Shown piece by piece: positions 1 to 8,437 of a stretch of DNA of 64,000 nt. A model generated the notes under the pieces. The model had not been told where the DNA came from and searched no databases. It was given only the letters and a program-made list of their open reading frames with translations. Position 1 is the stretch's first letter, and each line of letters begins with the position of its first letter. The position numbers were made by a program, and so were the translations under genes. The stretch lies in assembly GCA_050249415.1 (NCBI GenBank), contig JBFWQO010000009.1:133653-197652 (forward strand), written 5' to 3'. This DNA is from CADEFQ01 sp050249415. Lineage in GTDB: Bacteria; Pseudomonadota; Gammaproteobacteria; Steroidobacterales; Steroidobacteraceae.

Positions 1-800
1 ATGTCGGGCAGTTCGGCCTCACCTTCAAACCGGAGAATGTCCGGCTCTACGAACTCGGCCTCAAGTCCTATCTCTTCGACCGACACGTCCGGTTGAACGT
101 GGCGGCATTCAATAGCGAATACGAGGACATGCAGCTCTTTTTCCCGACCAACCCGGCGGACTTGTCGCTCCTTGTGGCCATCAATGCCGGCAAGGCCTCC
201 ATCAAGGGACTGGAAGTCGAGACTTTCTGGCAACCCACGAACGACCTGAACTTCACCGTCAATTACGCCTACCTCGACCCGCAATTCGACGAGGTGCTCG
301 CTCCGGCAGGCACGATATTCGACCCGGCCGTGAACCCGCTGTCTCCCTACCAGCCCGGGGAGAACGTCAAGGAACTGTTTTCGTTCGGCTACGCGCCACG
401 GCACAGCGTGGACGTCAGTGCGAACTGGACATTCCTCAAATTCGCGAGCAGCGATCTGACGGCGATCGCGGACTATCGCTGGTCGGATCGCACCTACCAT
501 ACGGGCGGAGCAGGACCGGGCGTGCCCAACCACATCAGGGCATCACGCCCTGCTTTCGGGCTCCTCGATGCCCGCCTGTCCTGGCAGGTGGATTTCGGCA
601 AGGCGAGCAGGGGTCGGGTCGATCTCTGGAGCAAGAACATCACCGACAAGCAGTGGCCCCTCTATGTCGTGGGCTCCGGATCCCCGCTGGACGTCCAGGA
701 CACGACCACGGGTGCCATCACGCCGGCAGGGTTCAACGTGGCGCCGATGGCGTGGGCGGAACGCCGTTCCTACGGCATCAATCTCGTATACGAGTTTTAA
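1..800 (+). CDS. TonB-dependent receptor, C-terminal part (cut by window start)
   Basis: This is the C-terminal ~265 residues of an outer-membrane TonB-dependent receptor; the plug and most of the barrel lie before the window. The reading frame is open from base 3. It ends in a typical receptor tail: a DLWSKNITDKQW strand, an AERRSYGINLVYEF end and a final aromatic Phe, as outer-membrane insertion requires. It is closely related along its whole visible length to the full receptor at 26670-28997; both share YELGLKSYLF, RHVRLN and AGT-IFDPAVNP-type stretches. The substrate cannot be read from the sequence. The neighbouring oxidoreductase and steroid-type genes suggest uptake of a hydrophobic organic compound (inference). 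Confidence 0.93.
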   Translation, partial: VGQFGLTFKPENVRLYELGLKSYLFDRHVRLNVAAFNSEYEDMQLFFPTNPADLSLLVAINAGKASIKGLEVETFWQPTNDLNFTVNYAYLDPQFDEVLAPAGTIFDPAVNPLSPYQPGENVKELFSFGYAPRHSVDVSANWTFLKFASSDLTAIADYRWSDRTYHTGGAGPGVPNHIRASRPAFGLLDARLSWQVDFGKASRGRVDLWSKNITDKQWPLYVVGSGSPLDVQDTTTGAITPAGFNVAPMAWAERRSYGINLVYEF

Positions 801-830
801 GATGGCCGTTCGTGCCGGGGGCCATGCGTC

Positions 831-1733
831 GTGAGATTCGGCTTCCACATGTTCATGGTGCCTCCTGCAGAATTGCAGGAGGTCGCCCGTGCCGCCGACG
901 ACGCGGGCTGGGACTGCGTGCAGGTCGCCGATGCGCCGTTCTTTCCGGAGGTGTGCTCCGTACCGTACCCATACACGCCGGATGGCTCGCGCTTCTGGCC
1001 GCTCGACATGCCCGTGCTCGATCCGTGGGTCGCGATCGCCGCGATGGCGGTCGCGACGAAGCGCATCCGCTTCATGCCCTCGGTGCTGCGGCTCGCCGTT
1101 CGCCAGCCGCTGCTCGAGGCCAAGAGCCTGTGTTCGGTTGCCGCGCTGGCCGACGATCGCATCACCCTCGGCGTCGGCCTCGCGTGGATGCCCGAGGAGT
1201 TCAAGTGGCTCAGCATGGACATGAAGACCCGCGGTGCGCGCCAGGACGAGGCCATCCAGATCCTGCGCCTGCTGATGCGCGGCGGCATGAACGAGTTCCA
1301 CGGCAAGTACTACGACTTCGACCGCCTGACCATGGCGCCGGTGCCGAAGCGGAAGATTCCCATCTACGTGGGCGGCACGACGCCACCGGCCATGCGCCGC
1401 GCGGCGCGCCTCGGCGACGGCTGGGTCAGCGTCATCCACAACAAGGCGGACGTTCCGGATATCGTCGCCGAGCTGAACGGTTATCGCCGCGAGTACGGGC
1501 GTGACAAAGAGCCGTTCGACATCATGCTGCACTGCCCGGACGCGGAATCGGTCGACGACATCCGTCGCCTCGAGGATCTCGGGATCACCGATCTCCAGGT
1601 CACGCCCTGGAGCGCACCCGGCATCCTCGCCGAAATGGGAGTGGGCACCATCATGCGCCAGCAGCCTTCGCTGCAGGTGAAGCAGGAGGCGATCAAGCGC
1701 TATGCCGACAAGGTGATCGCGCGGTTCAGGTGA
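831..1733 (+). CDS. luciferase-like flavin/F420 oxidoreductase (LLM family)
   Basis: A 300-residue luciferase-like TIM-barrel oxidoreductase. It opens with MRFGFHMFMVP and carries RITLGVGLAWMPEEF and IPIYVGGTTPPAMRRAARLGDGWV, stretches typical of the Rv2161c-like LLM class F420-dependent subgroup. Such enzymes use reduced FMN or F420 to oxidise or reduce organic substrates; the cofactor and substrate here are unknown. Translation starts at GTG, 30 bp after the receptor gene, so the two probably share a transcript. A 90-bp relic of a second copy of its 3' end lies at 5781-5876. No F420 biosynthesis gene is visible in the window, so FMN use is equally possible. Confidence 0.85.
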   Translation: MRFGFHMFMVPPAELQEVARAADDAGWDCVQVADAPFFPEVCSVPYPYTPDGSRFWPLDMPVLDPWVAIAAMAVATKRIRFMPSVLRLAVRQPLLEAKSLCSVAALADDRITLGVGLAWMPEEFKWLSMDMKTRGARQDEAIQILRLLMRGGMNEFHGKYYDFDRLTMAPVPKRKIPIYVGGTTPPAMRRAARLGDGWVSVIHNKADVPDIVAELNGYRREYGRDKEPFDIMLHCPDAESVDDIRRLEDLGITDLQVTPWSAPGILAEMGVGTIMRQQPSLQVKQEAIKRYADKVIARFR

Positions 1734-1786
1734 CCGCAGAAGCGGGCTGCGCCGGCGCCACGACCAGCGACTATCATTGCGCCGGC

Positions 1787-2674
1787 ATGTTTCATTGGGA
1801 CGATGTCCGCTACTTTCTGGCGCTCTATCGCGCGGGAACGATTTCCGGCGCTTCCAGGCGCCTGTCTGTCAGCTACACGACGATCATGCGACGCATACGG
1901 GCGCTGGAGGCGTTCGTCGGTGCGCCTCTCTTCAAGAAGCAGAGCCCGGACTACTCGCTGACCGGCAAGGGCCGGGATCTGCTGCCGACATTCGAACAGA
2001 TCGAGAATTCGTTCACGCGACTCGAGCAGCAAGCGGCCAAACCGTGCACGTCGCTGCGCGGCATCATCCGGATCTCGCTGTCGGAATCGATGCTGAGGCT
2101 GGTCGCGTCGCATCTCGCGGGATTTCGCCGACGGCACCCGGAAATCGTCTGGCAGCTCGACATGACGAATGATTTCGTGGACGTCACGAAGGGCCTCGCC
2201 GACATCCACATATTTCCGCGCTTCGCGCCGCTCGAGAACATCGAGCGCTTCGAGCGCATATCGCTCGGCCGGTTCTGTGCACGGCCCTACATCCACCGTG
2301 CTCTACGCAGCGGTCGGGACCGGCCCCTCCGCGCGCAGGACGTCGACTGGATCGCCTGGGACACGTCGCAGATCACCGATGAACTGTCGCGGCGACCGTC
2401 TTCCGCGCTCGGCGCCGACCTGAACATCGTCGCGATGGCCTCCTCCGGCACGGTCACGATGCAGCTCGCCCGCGTCGGCCTCGGTGCCGCACTCGCCTGG
2501 GACTTTCTCGCCGGCAACGATCCCGACCTCGCTCCACTCGATCTCCCGGAGCTCACGAGCGACGTGGAGATCTGCCTCTATGCGCTACCCGAGGCGCTGC
2601 GGCGCACGGCGATCCGTGCATTCTCGGACTACCTGGTCGCGGCGCTCGCCACGCGGGGACCGGATCAGAGCTGA
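1787..2674 (+). CDS. LysR-type transcriptional regulator
   Basis: A 295-residue LysR-family regulator. A winged helix-turn-helix fills residues ~1-60 (DVRYFLALYRAGTISGASRR, then VSYTTIMRRIRALE), followed by a periplasmic-binding-type effector domain. I chose the ATG at 1787 because the HTH starts right there; an in-frame GTG at 1730 would overlap the oxidoreductase stop codon and add 19 residues with no family support. It overlaps the convergent TonB receptor gene by 10 bp tail to tail. LysR proteins usually control adjacent catabolic genes, so the oxidoreductase or a receptor gene is a plausible target (inference). Confidence 0.9.
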   Translation: MFHWDDVRYFLALYRAGTISGASRRLSVSYTTIMRRIRALEAFVGAPLFKKQSPDYSLTGKGRDLLPTFEQIENSFTRLEQQAAKPCTSLRGIIRISLSESMLRLVASHLAGFRRRHPEIVWQLDMTNDFVDVTKGLADIHIFPRFAPLENIERFERISLGRFCARPYIHRALRSGRDRPLRAQDVDWIAWDTSQITDELSRRPSSALGADLNIVAMASSGTVTMQLARVGLGAALAWDFLAGNDPDLAPLDLPELTSDVEICLYALPEALRRTAIRAFSDYLVAALATRGPDQS

Positions 2675-5061
2675 TAACCCACGTTGACGCCGAACGTGCG
2701 CCCGGGCGCGAAGGTGCTGATGGCCCAGCCCATGGCGCCGAAATCGATGCTCCATTCGCGCACTGCCTTGTCCGCCAGGTTGCGGCCCCACACCGAGAAG
2801 AGCAGGCTGCCCTTGCGCAGCGGGACGTCGCGCAACGTCAGGCGCGCATCGATCAACGCATGCGCCGCCGTCGATGTGTACAGATGAAGCAACGGGTCGA
2901 AGTCCCGGCGACTCGCGTAGGTGGCGCCTGTCCACAGCGCCCACGTACCGTGGCTCGTCGCCGGGAAGGTGTACTCGGCGCTCGCCGCACCGGTGTGTTT
3001 CGGCGCATGCACCAGCGTCGACGCGATCCCGGAAACGTCGGCGGTGACGCCGGTGCCGAGCCCGGTCACGGGATTCGAGATCGCGGTGATGTACTCGTCG
3101 TACTTGACATCGAGATAGCCGTAGCTCAGCCGGAGCTCCAACCCCTCGACAGGCAGCACCGTGAAATCCATCTCCAGTCCCCGCGCGCTGCTCTTGCCGG
3201 CATTGACGAAGCGCTGCGATGCGCCGCCGGTGCCCGCCTCGAACTGCTTCACCTGGCGGTCCTCGTAGTCCATGTCGAACAGCGCCACGTTGAAGCGCGC
3301 GCGACGCTCCCAGAATTCGGACTTCAGTCCGAGCTCGTACGCCAGCACGGTTTCGGCATCGACCGGCGACATGAACGACGCGATGGTCGTCGCGCGGGCG
3401 TTGAAGCCACCCGCGCGATAGGCGGTCGCGATCTTGAAATAGGTGTTGATGCCCTCCCCGGCCTTCCAGGACAAAGTGCCGCTCGGGCTGAAGTCACTCC
3501 ACGACTTGCTGCCTTCCACCGTGCCCGGTGTGCCGCCGAACAGGGTGGTCAGGGTCGCGGACCTGCGGTCCCTCGACCAGCGGCCACCGAACGTCAGATC
3601 GACGGCATCGCTGATCGCCCAGGTCATCTGGCCATAAAGCGCATAGGCCTCACTGTCGACCGCGTAACGGAACGCCGGGTTACCGAGGCGTACGCTCTTG
3701 CCGAGACAAGGTGTCGACGAGGCGAAATCCGCACACAGGAACCGCTGGGTCGCGAGCGGCTGGCTGCCGAAGGCGAACTGCGCGGGCAGCACGTACATCG
3801 ACGGATTGAATTCCTTGCCTTCCTCGGTGAAGTAATAGGCGCCGAGGGTATACGTCAGCCGGTTTGCGAAGGCCGAGCCCAGCAACTGCAGTTCCTCGCT
3901 CCACTGCTCCTGCTTGTCCTTGCGCGTGGAGTAGAAATTCGCGACCCGCTGGCCGGCCAGGATGTACGTTCCGCTCGCGCCGTTCAGCACCGTGCCGGCG
4001 TCGACGAACACATCACCGAAACTGCTGCCTCGCTCATCCTCCTTCCAGGTCCGGTATGAGCTGATCGATTTCACGGTCAGGTCCGCCGCCGGATGCCATT
4101 GCAGGGTCAGCGCGTGGCCATATACATCGGCCGTGTTTTCGTCATTGCTGTCCTGGACCAGGGGCAGCCGCTGCATGCGATCCGGCGACGAGACGGCCGC
4201 GAGCTGCTGATAGAAGCGGCCGCCGAGGCTGATCTGCAGCGGCCGCACGTGCACCAGCTGCGCGGTCGCGTTGTTGGCCTGGCGCCGCGACCAGTCGAAC
4301 GCGTAGTCCGCCGTGAAGCGCTCGCCCGGTGACCAGCGCAGGGCCAGGCGCGCGGCATCGGACTCGATGGCACCGAGATCCTTGCCGCTGTACAGGCTGT
4401 CCACGTAGCCGTCGCGCTGCGTGTGGTTGTACGAGAGCGAGGCGGCGAGCTGGCCGGACAGCGGCAGGTCCACGCGGGTCGTGCTGCGCAGCAGATTCTC
4501 GCTGCCGTAGCCGAGGGTCTGCGCGAATGCCGGCTCGTCACCCGGCTTGCGCGTCACGAGATTGATCGCACCGCCCGTCGAGTTGCGCCCGTAGAGTGTC
4601 CCCTGCGGGCCGCGCAATACCTCGATGCGCTCGAGGTCGACGATGTCGAAAACCGCGCCGGTATGGCGGCCGATATACACGCCATCGAGATAAATGCCGA
4701 CCGCCGGGTCCATTGCGAGCTGTGTATCTGTCGCCGAGACGCCCCGGATGCCGATGCCGATGTTCGACTGTGACCCGGCGATCGAATTGATGCGGACGTT
4801 CGGTATCTGGTCGGAGATATCGCTGATCTCGAACGCGCCGATCGCCTCGAGCTGCGCGGTCCCCATGACGGCGAGCGAGATGGGCGTGTCCTGCAATGCT
4901 GTTTCGCGTCGTTCAGCGGTAACGACGATCTCTTCGAGCGCGGGCGTGCCGGCCGACGGCGTATCCTGCGCCTGCGCCGCAATGCTCGCGGCACCGAGTG
5001 CGGCCGCAATCATGCCATCGCGGATTGCGCCCGTCGCACGGGTGTGCCGAATTGCCTGCAT
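2665..5061 (-). CDS. TonB-dependent receptor, full length
   Basis: A 798-residue outer-membrane receptor. A signal peptide (residues ~1-30, ending AAQAQ) is followed by a TonB-box region (EEIVVTAERRETALQDTPIS), a plug domain with the hallmark ERIEVLRGPQGTLYGRN, and a 22-stranded barrel ending in FGVNVGYQL. I placed the start at 5061, where GGAAGGA precedes the ATG; an upstream in-frame ATG would add 40 residues before the signal peptide. The EIVVTA/LQDTPIS plug is common in receptors of sphingomonads and steroid or terpene degraders. It is divergent from the SnoaL-like gene at 5238 across a 176-bp intergenic region. Ligand unknown. Confidence 0.96.
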   Translation of the reverse strand: MQAIRHTRATGAIRDGMIAAALGAASIAAQAQDTPSAGTPALEEIVVTAERRETALQDTPISLAVMGTAQLEAIGAFEISDISDQIPNVRINSIAGSQSNIGIGIRGVSATDTQLAMDPAVGIYLDGVYIGRHTGAVFDIVDLERIEVLRGPQGTLYGRNSTGGAINLVTRKPGDEPAFAQTLGYGSENLLRSTTRVDLPLSGQLAASLSYNHTQRDGYVDSLYSGKDLGAIESDAARLALRWSPGERFTADYAFDWSRRQANNATAQLVHVRPLQISLGGRFYQQLAAVSSPDRMQRLPLVQDSNDENTADVYGHALTLQWHPAADLTVKSISSYRTWKEDERGSSFGDVFVDAGTVLNGASGTYILAGQRVANFYSTRKDKQEQWSEELQLLGSAFANRLTYTLGAYYFTEEGKEFNPSMYVLPAQFAFGSQPLATQRFLCADFASSTPCLGKSVRLGNPAFRYAVDSEAYALYGQMTWAISDAVDLTFGGRWSRDRRSATLTTLFGGTPGTVEGSKSWSDFSPSGTLSWKAGEGINTYFKIATAYRAGGFNARATTIASFMSPVDAETVLAYELGLKSEFWERRARFNVALFDMDYEDRQVKQFEAGTGGASQRFVNAGKSSARGLEMDFTVLPVEGLELRLSYGYLDVKYDEYITAISNPVTGLGTGVTADVSGIASTLVHAPKHTGAASAEYTFPATSHGTWALWTGATYASRRDFDPLLHLYTSTAAHALIDARLTLRDVPLRKGSLLFSVWGRNLADKAVREWSIDFGAMGWAISTFAPGRTFGVNVGYQL

Positions 5062-5237
5062 GTTCGTCTTCCTTCCGGCCCGTTCAGGTATCGAAAGGCA
5101 AGCTAGGTGGCCTCCCCGGGCTTGTAAACACGAAGTTTTGCAGATGTTCGCTGCAAATCTGATCCCGGGATCGCGTTCCATTCTCGGCGCGACTGCCCCA
5201 TTCTCGCGGCTGAATCATCTGGCTCGGCGGCACACTG

Positions 5238-5780
5238 ATGAGCAACCGATATCTATGGACCCTGGCCGCGGCGCTTCTTGCCGCCGTGGGCTCGGCGCCC
5301 GCAGCCGTCGATCGCGAGAGCGTGATGGAACGGCTGCGCTCCGAAGCCGAGATCGCCAGGCTGCCCGTCAGATACGCCTGGGCGGTCGACGGCAAGCGGA
5401 TCGACGACGTGCTGGAGCTCTTCGCCGAGAATGCCGTCTACGATCTGTCCGCCTACGGCCATGCAAGTGCGGTCGGGCGGGCGGCCATCAGGAAGCTCTT
5501 CCTGGACTCGGTCTTCCGTGCCGAACAATGTTCCTTCAGCAGCATCTCGAACGTCAGGGTCGAAGTCCGCGGAGCAGAAGCAAGCGGCGCCGACTACTTC
5601 GTGCACCTCGGCTACAATGATCCGAACTTTGGCGCCAATACCCGGCACTATGTGGAAGGCCGGCACTTCTACGAGTTCGTCCGGGAAAAGGGCGAATGGA
5701 AAATCGCGCGCATGCTGGGTCGCCCCACATTCGAGACGGTGGAGAATTTTCCGCCGACGGCCTTGAAGCACTGCCCGTGA
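5238..5780 (+). CDS. exported SnoaL-like (NTF2-fold) protein
   Basis: A 180-residue protein with a short signal peptide (hydrophobic TLAAALLAAVGSAPAA near residues 8-23) and one SnoaL/NTF2-like alpha+beta barrel. Family marks are an EIARLPVRYAWAVD helix, a DVLELFAENAVYDLS strand-turn and a final GEWKIARM strand. Members of this fold act as small isomerases, dehydratases or binding proteins. The signal peptide suggests a periplasmic role, which is less common for this family. It is divergent from the TonB receptor at 2665-5061, and a relic of a luciferase-like gene follows its stop codon directly. Exact function not assignable. Confidence 0.85.
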   Translation: MSNRYLWTLAAALLAAVGSAPAAVDRESVMERLRSEAEIARLPVRYAWAVDGKRIDDVLELFAENAVYDLSAYGHASAVGRAAIRKLFLDSVFRAEQCSFSSISNVRVEVRGAEASGADYFVHLGYNDPNFGANTRHYVEGRHFYEFVREKGEWKIARMLGRPTFETVENFPPTALKHCP

Positions 5781-5876
5781 GCGGGCGCGCCCGGCACCCC
5801 CGTCGATACGGGAGTCGGCACGATCATGCGCCAGCCGCCTTCGCTGCAGGTAAAGCAGGAGGCGATCAATCGTTGA
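5781..5876 (+). pseudogene. remnant of a second luciferase-like oxidoreductase gene (3' end only)
   Basis: Directly after the SnoaL-like stop codon is a stretch matching the last ~30 codons of the luciferase-like gene (compare 1611-1700). Both read GVGTIMRQ-P-PSLQVKQEAI in the same frame, and the remnant ends at its own TGA. Nothing upstream matches the rest of that gene, so this is a leftover of a lost or recombined copy. Its 3' end overlaps the end of the minus-strand gene at 5866-6186 by 11 bp. Confidence 0.8.
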
Positions 5877-6186
5877 AACGTTCTTCGCCCGGCTCTTTCT
5901 CCACGAGCGGCTCGGCCTCCATGAGCCGCCCCGCCCGCTCACGGCTCGCATCGTCGACCATCACACGATCCGCGGTTTCGTCGAGAACGATCTGGAGGAT
6001 TTTCTCCGCTTCTTCCAGCTGCCTTCGCGCGTCGACCCAGTCCCCCCTGTTGCCTGACGCGATCGCCGCAGTGACACGGACCGTGACCGGACCCAGCCTC
6101 TCGAGCAGCTGCATGCGTTCGCGGCGCAGCATCGCCCGCTCCGCGTCGGCATCGATTTCGGCGAACTTTCCGTAGTGTCGACTCAT
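5866..6186 (-). CDS. small helical protein of unknown function
   Basis: A 106-residue, strongly charged and probably all-helical protein (MSRHYGKFAEIDADAERA start, many Arg/Glu heptad-like runs) with no signal peptide or membrane segment. I do not recognise the family. It begins 23 bp after the LuxR-type regulator gene on the same strand, so the two likely form a transcript. Its C-terminal codons overlap the oxidoreductase remnant on the other strand. Codon usage is like its neighbours, which favours a real gene over a chance frame. Confidence 0.55.
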   Translation of the reverse strand: MSRHYGKFAEIDADAERAMLRRERMQLLERLGPVTVRVTAAIASGNRGDWVDARRQLEEAEKILQIVLDETADRVMVDDASRERAGRLMEAEPLVEKEPGEERFND

Positions 6187-6209
6187 GAGCCCCTGCCGCA
6201 GCCTCGCGC

Positions 6210-7418
6210 TCAGACGAGCGGCGCGATGCCGCCCAGCAGCACGCGCAGCAACTCAGTCTGGCGGGTCACGCCCGTCTTGGCAAAGATCGCGCGGATCTGG
6301 CAACGCACCGTGTTGCGGCTCACGCCCAATCGGCGCGCAGCCTCCTCGACCGTACACCCGTCCATGATGTGCAGGGCGAGGTTCGCCTCGGCGGGCGTCA
6401 GGCGATAGAGGCGCTGCAACTGTTCGTGCGTGGCGAGCACCCGCGCTTCCGGATCGCGGATGACGACCAGCGCCGCGGCCCGCAGGCCCGGCTCGGCGAG
6501 GCCGGTGAGCGGCACGGCGCGCACCGCGACACCGAGATTGGCGCGTCCGGAGGTGCGCCTGACCGACATTCCCGTCAGCACTCCGGGCACGCGTGCGCCC
6601 GCCGTCGACACGGCCTGCTCGATCAGCCTGCGAAGCTCCCGGCTCTCTCCCGGAAAATCCGCGACCAGGCCATTGTTGGCCAGGGACAGGCCATCGCCCT
6701 GTGCCAGGATCTCTTCGGCCGCCTGATTGACCTTGACGATCCGCCCTTCGCCGTCGAGGAACACGACGCCCACCGACAATCGGTCGAACATGCCCGTGTA
6801 CAAGCCCCGCTCGAGTTCCGCGACATTGAGGCTCGCGCGCAGCTGCACGGCAATCGCGAGATGCGGCAGGAGCAGATCGCAGATCGTGCGCTCACGCGCA
6901 CCGAAACGATCGCCACGGGGCGGCCGGGTCACGCGCAAGCGGCAGTCGGGTACCGGCCCGGCTCCCAGGTCGGCCGCCATGTGGTACCGGATATCCACCG
7001 GCGCATGAAACTCGCGATAGCACGGGCTCGCGAGCCAGGCATCGTCGTCGATCAACTCCTCGAGCAGCACCGCTCGCTCGCGCGGCAGGTTGACGAACGG
7101 GTCGATGGCGACGAGGTCGGTGCAGGACATCGCCGCCAGGGCAGGCTGCGTGCGTCCGGCGTACACCACCTGCAGGGGCTCGTCCGCGCGCGGCTGGTGC
7201 AGGATCAGCGTCACATAGTTCGCATCGAGCAGACAACGCAGGTGATCGAGCAGCAGCGCCCACGGCAGGGCTTCCCGCACACCTGTATAGATGAGTCTGA
7301 CCAGCTGGTCGAACTCGGCAAAAGCGAGTCCCGAGCGCACGAGCAGGGCCGAACCTTCAGCGGAAGGCTGCGCCTGGTGCGGCAGACCCGCTGCGGGCAC
7401 GGCGATATGGCTCATCAT
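6210..7418 (-). CDS. LuxR-type regulator with PAS-like domain
   Basis: A 402-residue regulator. An N-terminal sensory region is followed by a PAS-like segment (~195-280, MFDRLSVGVVFLDGEGRIVK) and a C-terminal LuxR/FixJ winged helix-turn-helix (~335-400, LTPAEANLALHIMDG then GVSRNTVRCQI). No autoinducer-binding signature or receiver domain is evident. Start codons ATG at 7418 and 7415 are adjacent; either may be used. It is divergent from the esterase gene at 7507 across ~90 bp that contains the palindrome CCAAATTGG (7437-7445), a possible operator. It probably senses a small molecule linked to the nearby catabolic genes (inference). Confidence 0.85.
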   Translation of the reverse strand: MMSHIAVPAAGLPHQAQPSAEGSALLVRSGLAFAEFDQLVRLIYTGVREALPWALLLDHLRCLLDANYVTLILHQPRADEPLQVVYAGRTQPALAAMSCTDLVAIDPFVNLPRERAVLLEELIDDDAWLASPCYREFHAPVDIRYHMAADLGAGPVPDCRLRVTRPPRGDRFGARERTICDLLLPHLAIAVQLRASLNVAELERGLYTGMFDRLSVGVVFLDGEGRIVKVNQAAEEILAQGDGLSLANNGLVADFPGESRELRRLIEQAVSTAGARVPGVLTGMSVRRTSGRANLGVAVRAVPLTGLAEPGLRAAALVVIRDPEARVLATHEQLQRLYRLTPAEANLALHIMDGCTVEEAARRLGVSRNTVRCQIRAIFAKTGVTRQTELLRVLLGGIAPLV

Positions 7419-7436
7419 CGATCGTGTCACTCTAAT

Positions 7437-7445
7437 CCAAATTGG
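7437..7445. promoter_or_regulatory. short palindrome between divergent regulator and esterase
   Basis: CCAAATTGG is a perfect 9-bp palindrome midway between the divergent LuxR-type and esterase starts, inside the wider partial repeat ATCCAAATTGGGGAT. The position suits an operator; binding is not shown. Confidence 0.3.
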
Positions 7446-7506
7446 GGATGATCGAGATACGGACAGGCAAGATATTGCCCGTACGCGGACCAACCCGGGA
7501 GCCCCC

Positions 7507-8436
7507 GTGCGCCTCGATCCCCAAGCGCAAGCCATCGTAGAGCAGTTTGCGCAGCTGCCGCGGCCGGATTTCTCCACGCTGGGCGTCGCGGAATACCGGG
7601 CGCTGCTCGCGGCGGTGCCACCGATGCCCGTCGGTGACGACGGACTCGCGTCCATCGAAGATGACGTGCTGCCGGGATCCGCGGGACCCTTGCCGATACG
7701 GATCTTCCGTCCGGCGGGCCGTGCTCCCCTGCCGTTGACCGCCTATTTCCACGGCGGCGGCTTCGTCAGCTGCGGCATCGACACGCACGCCAACGTGTGC
7801 AGCCGCCTCGCCGCGCTGTCCGGGTCGATCGTGGTCTCGGTCGCCTATCGGCTGGCGCCCGAGCATCGGTTCCCGGCGGCCGTCGACGACGCCATCGCCG
7901 CGGTCGCGACGCTGCACCGTCGCGCCCGCGCGTTCGGTGCGGATCCCGATCGAATGGCCGTCGCCGGCGACAGCGCCGGCGGCACGCTCGCCGCCGTCGC
8001 GGCTCATGCGCTGCGCGGCGGCGAAGTCGCGATCCGCCACCAACTTCTGATTTATCCCGGCACCGACGCGGCTTGCGATTCGCAGTCGCAGCTCGATTCG
8101 ACCAATGCACCGTTCCTGAACCGTGAGTTGATGCGCTGGTTCTGGCGACAGTATCTGCCGGATGCGGCCTCCGGGCTCGACCCGCGCGCCTCGCCGCTGC
8201 GCCAGGATGATCTCGCCGGCGTCGCATCCGCCACCGTCATCACCGCGGGCTTCGATCCGCTGCGCGACGAAGGTGAAGCCTACGCGCGTGCGCTGATCGA
8301 GGCCGGCGTATGCGTGACCCAGCAGCGCTGGAGCGGCCAGTTCCACGGCTTCGCCAGTTTCCTCGGCGTCGTCGATGCGGCTGCCGAGGCGCTCGCCCTG
8401 TGTGCCCTGCAATTGAGAGGCGCGTTCGACAACTGA
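7507..8436 (+). CDS. HSL-type alpha/beta hydrolase (esterase/lipase)
   Basis: A 309-residue esterase of the hormone-sensitive-lipase family. It has the oxyanion-hole motif HGGGF, the nucleophile elbow GDSAGG, the acid in ITAGFDPLRDEG and the catalytic His in QFHGFASF, so the triad is complete. No signal peptide, so it is cytosolic. I chose GTG at 7507, preceded by a GGGAG stretch; the open frame upstream overlaps the divergent regulator. The Baeyer-Villiger monooxygenase gene starts 1 bp after its stop codon. That pairing is common: the monooxygenase makes an ester or lactone and the esterase hydrolyses it. Confidence 0.9.
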   Translation: MRLDPQAQAIVEQFAQLPRPDFSTLGVAEYRALLAAVPPMPVGDDGLASIEDDVLPGSAGPLPIRIFRPAGRAPLPLTAYFHGGGFVSCGIDTHANVCSRLAALSGSIVVSVAYRLAPEHRFPAAVDDAIAAVATLHRRARAFGADPDRMAVAGDSAGGTLAAVAAHALRGGEVAIRHQLLIYPGTDAACDSQSQLDSTNAPFLNRELMRWFWRQYLPDAASGLDPRASPLRQDDLAGVASATVITAGFDPLRDEGEAYARALIEAGVCVTQQRWSGQFHGFASFLGVVDAAAEALALCALQLRGAFDN

Positions 8437-8437
8437 G

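Noticed and set aside
2860..4059. 399-codon plus-strand open frame opposite the TonB receptor
   Set aside because: Antisense to clear receptor coding sequence; no recognisable domain.
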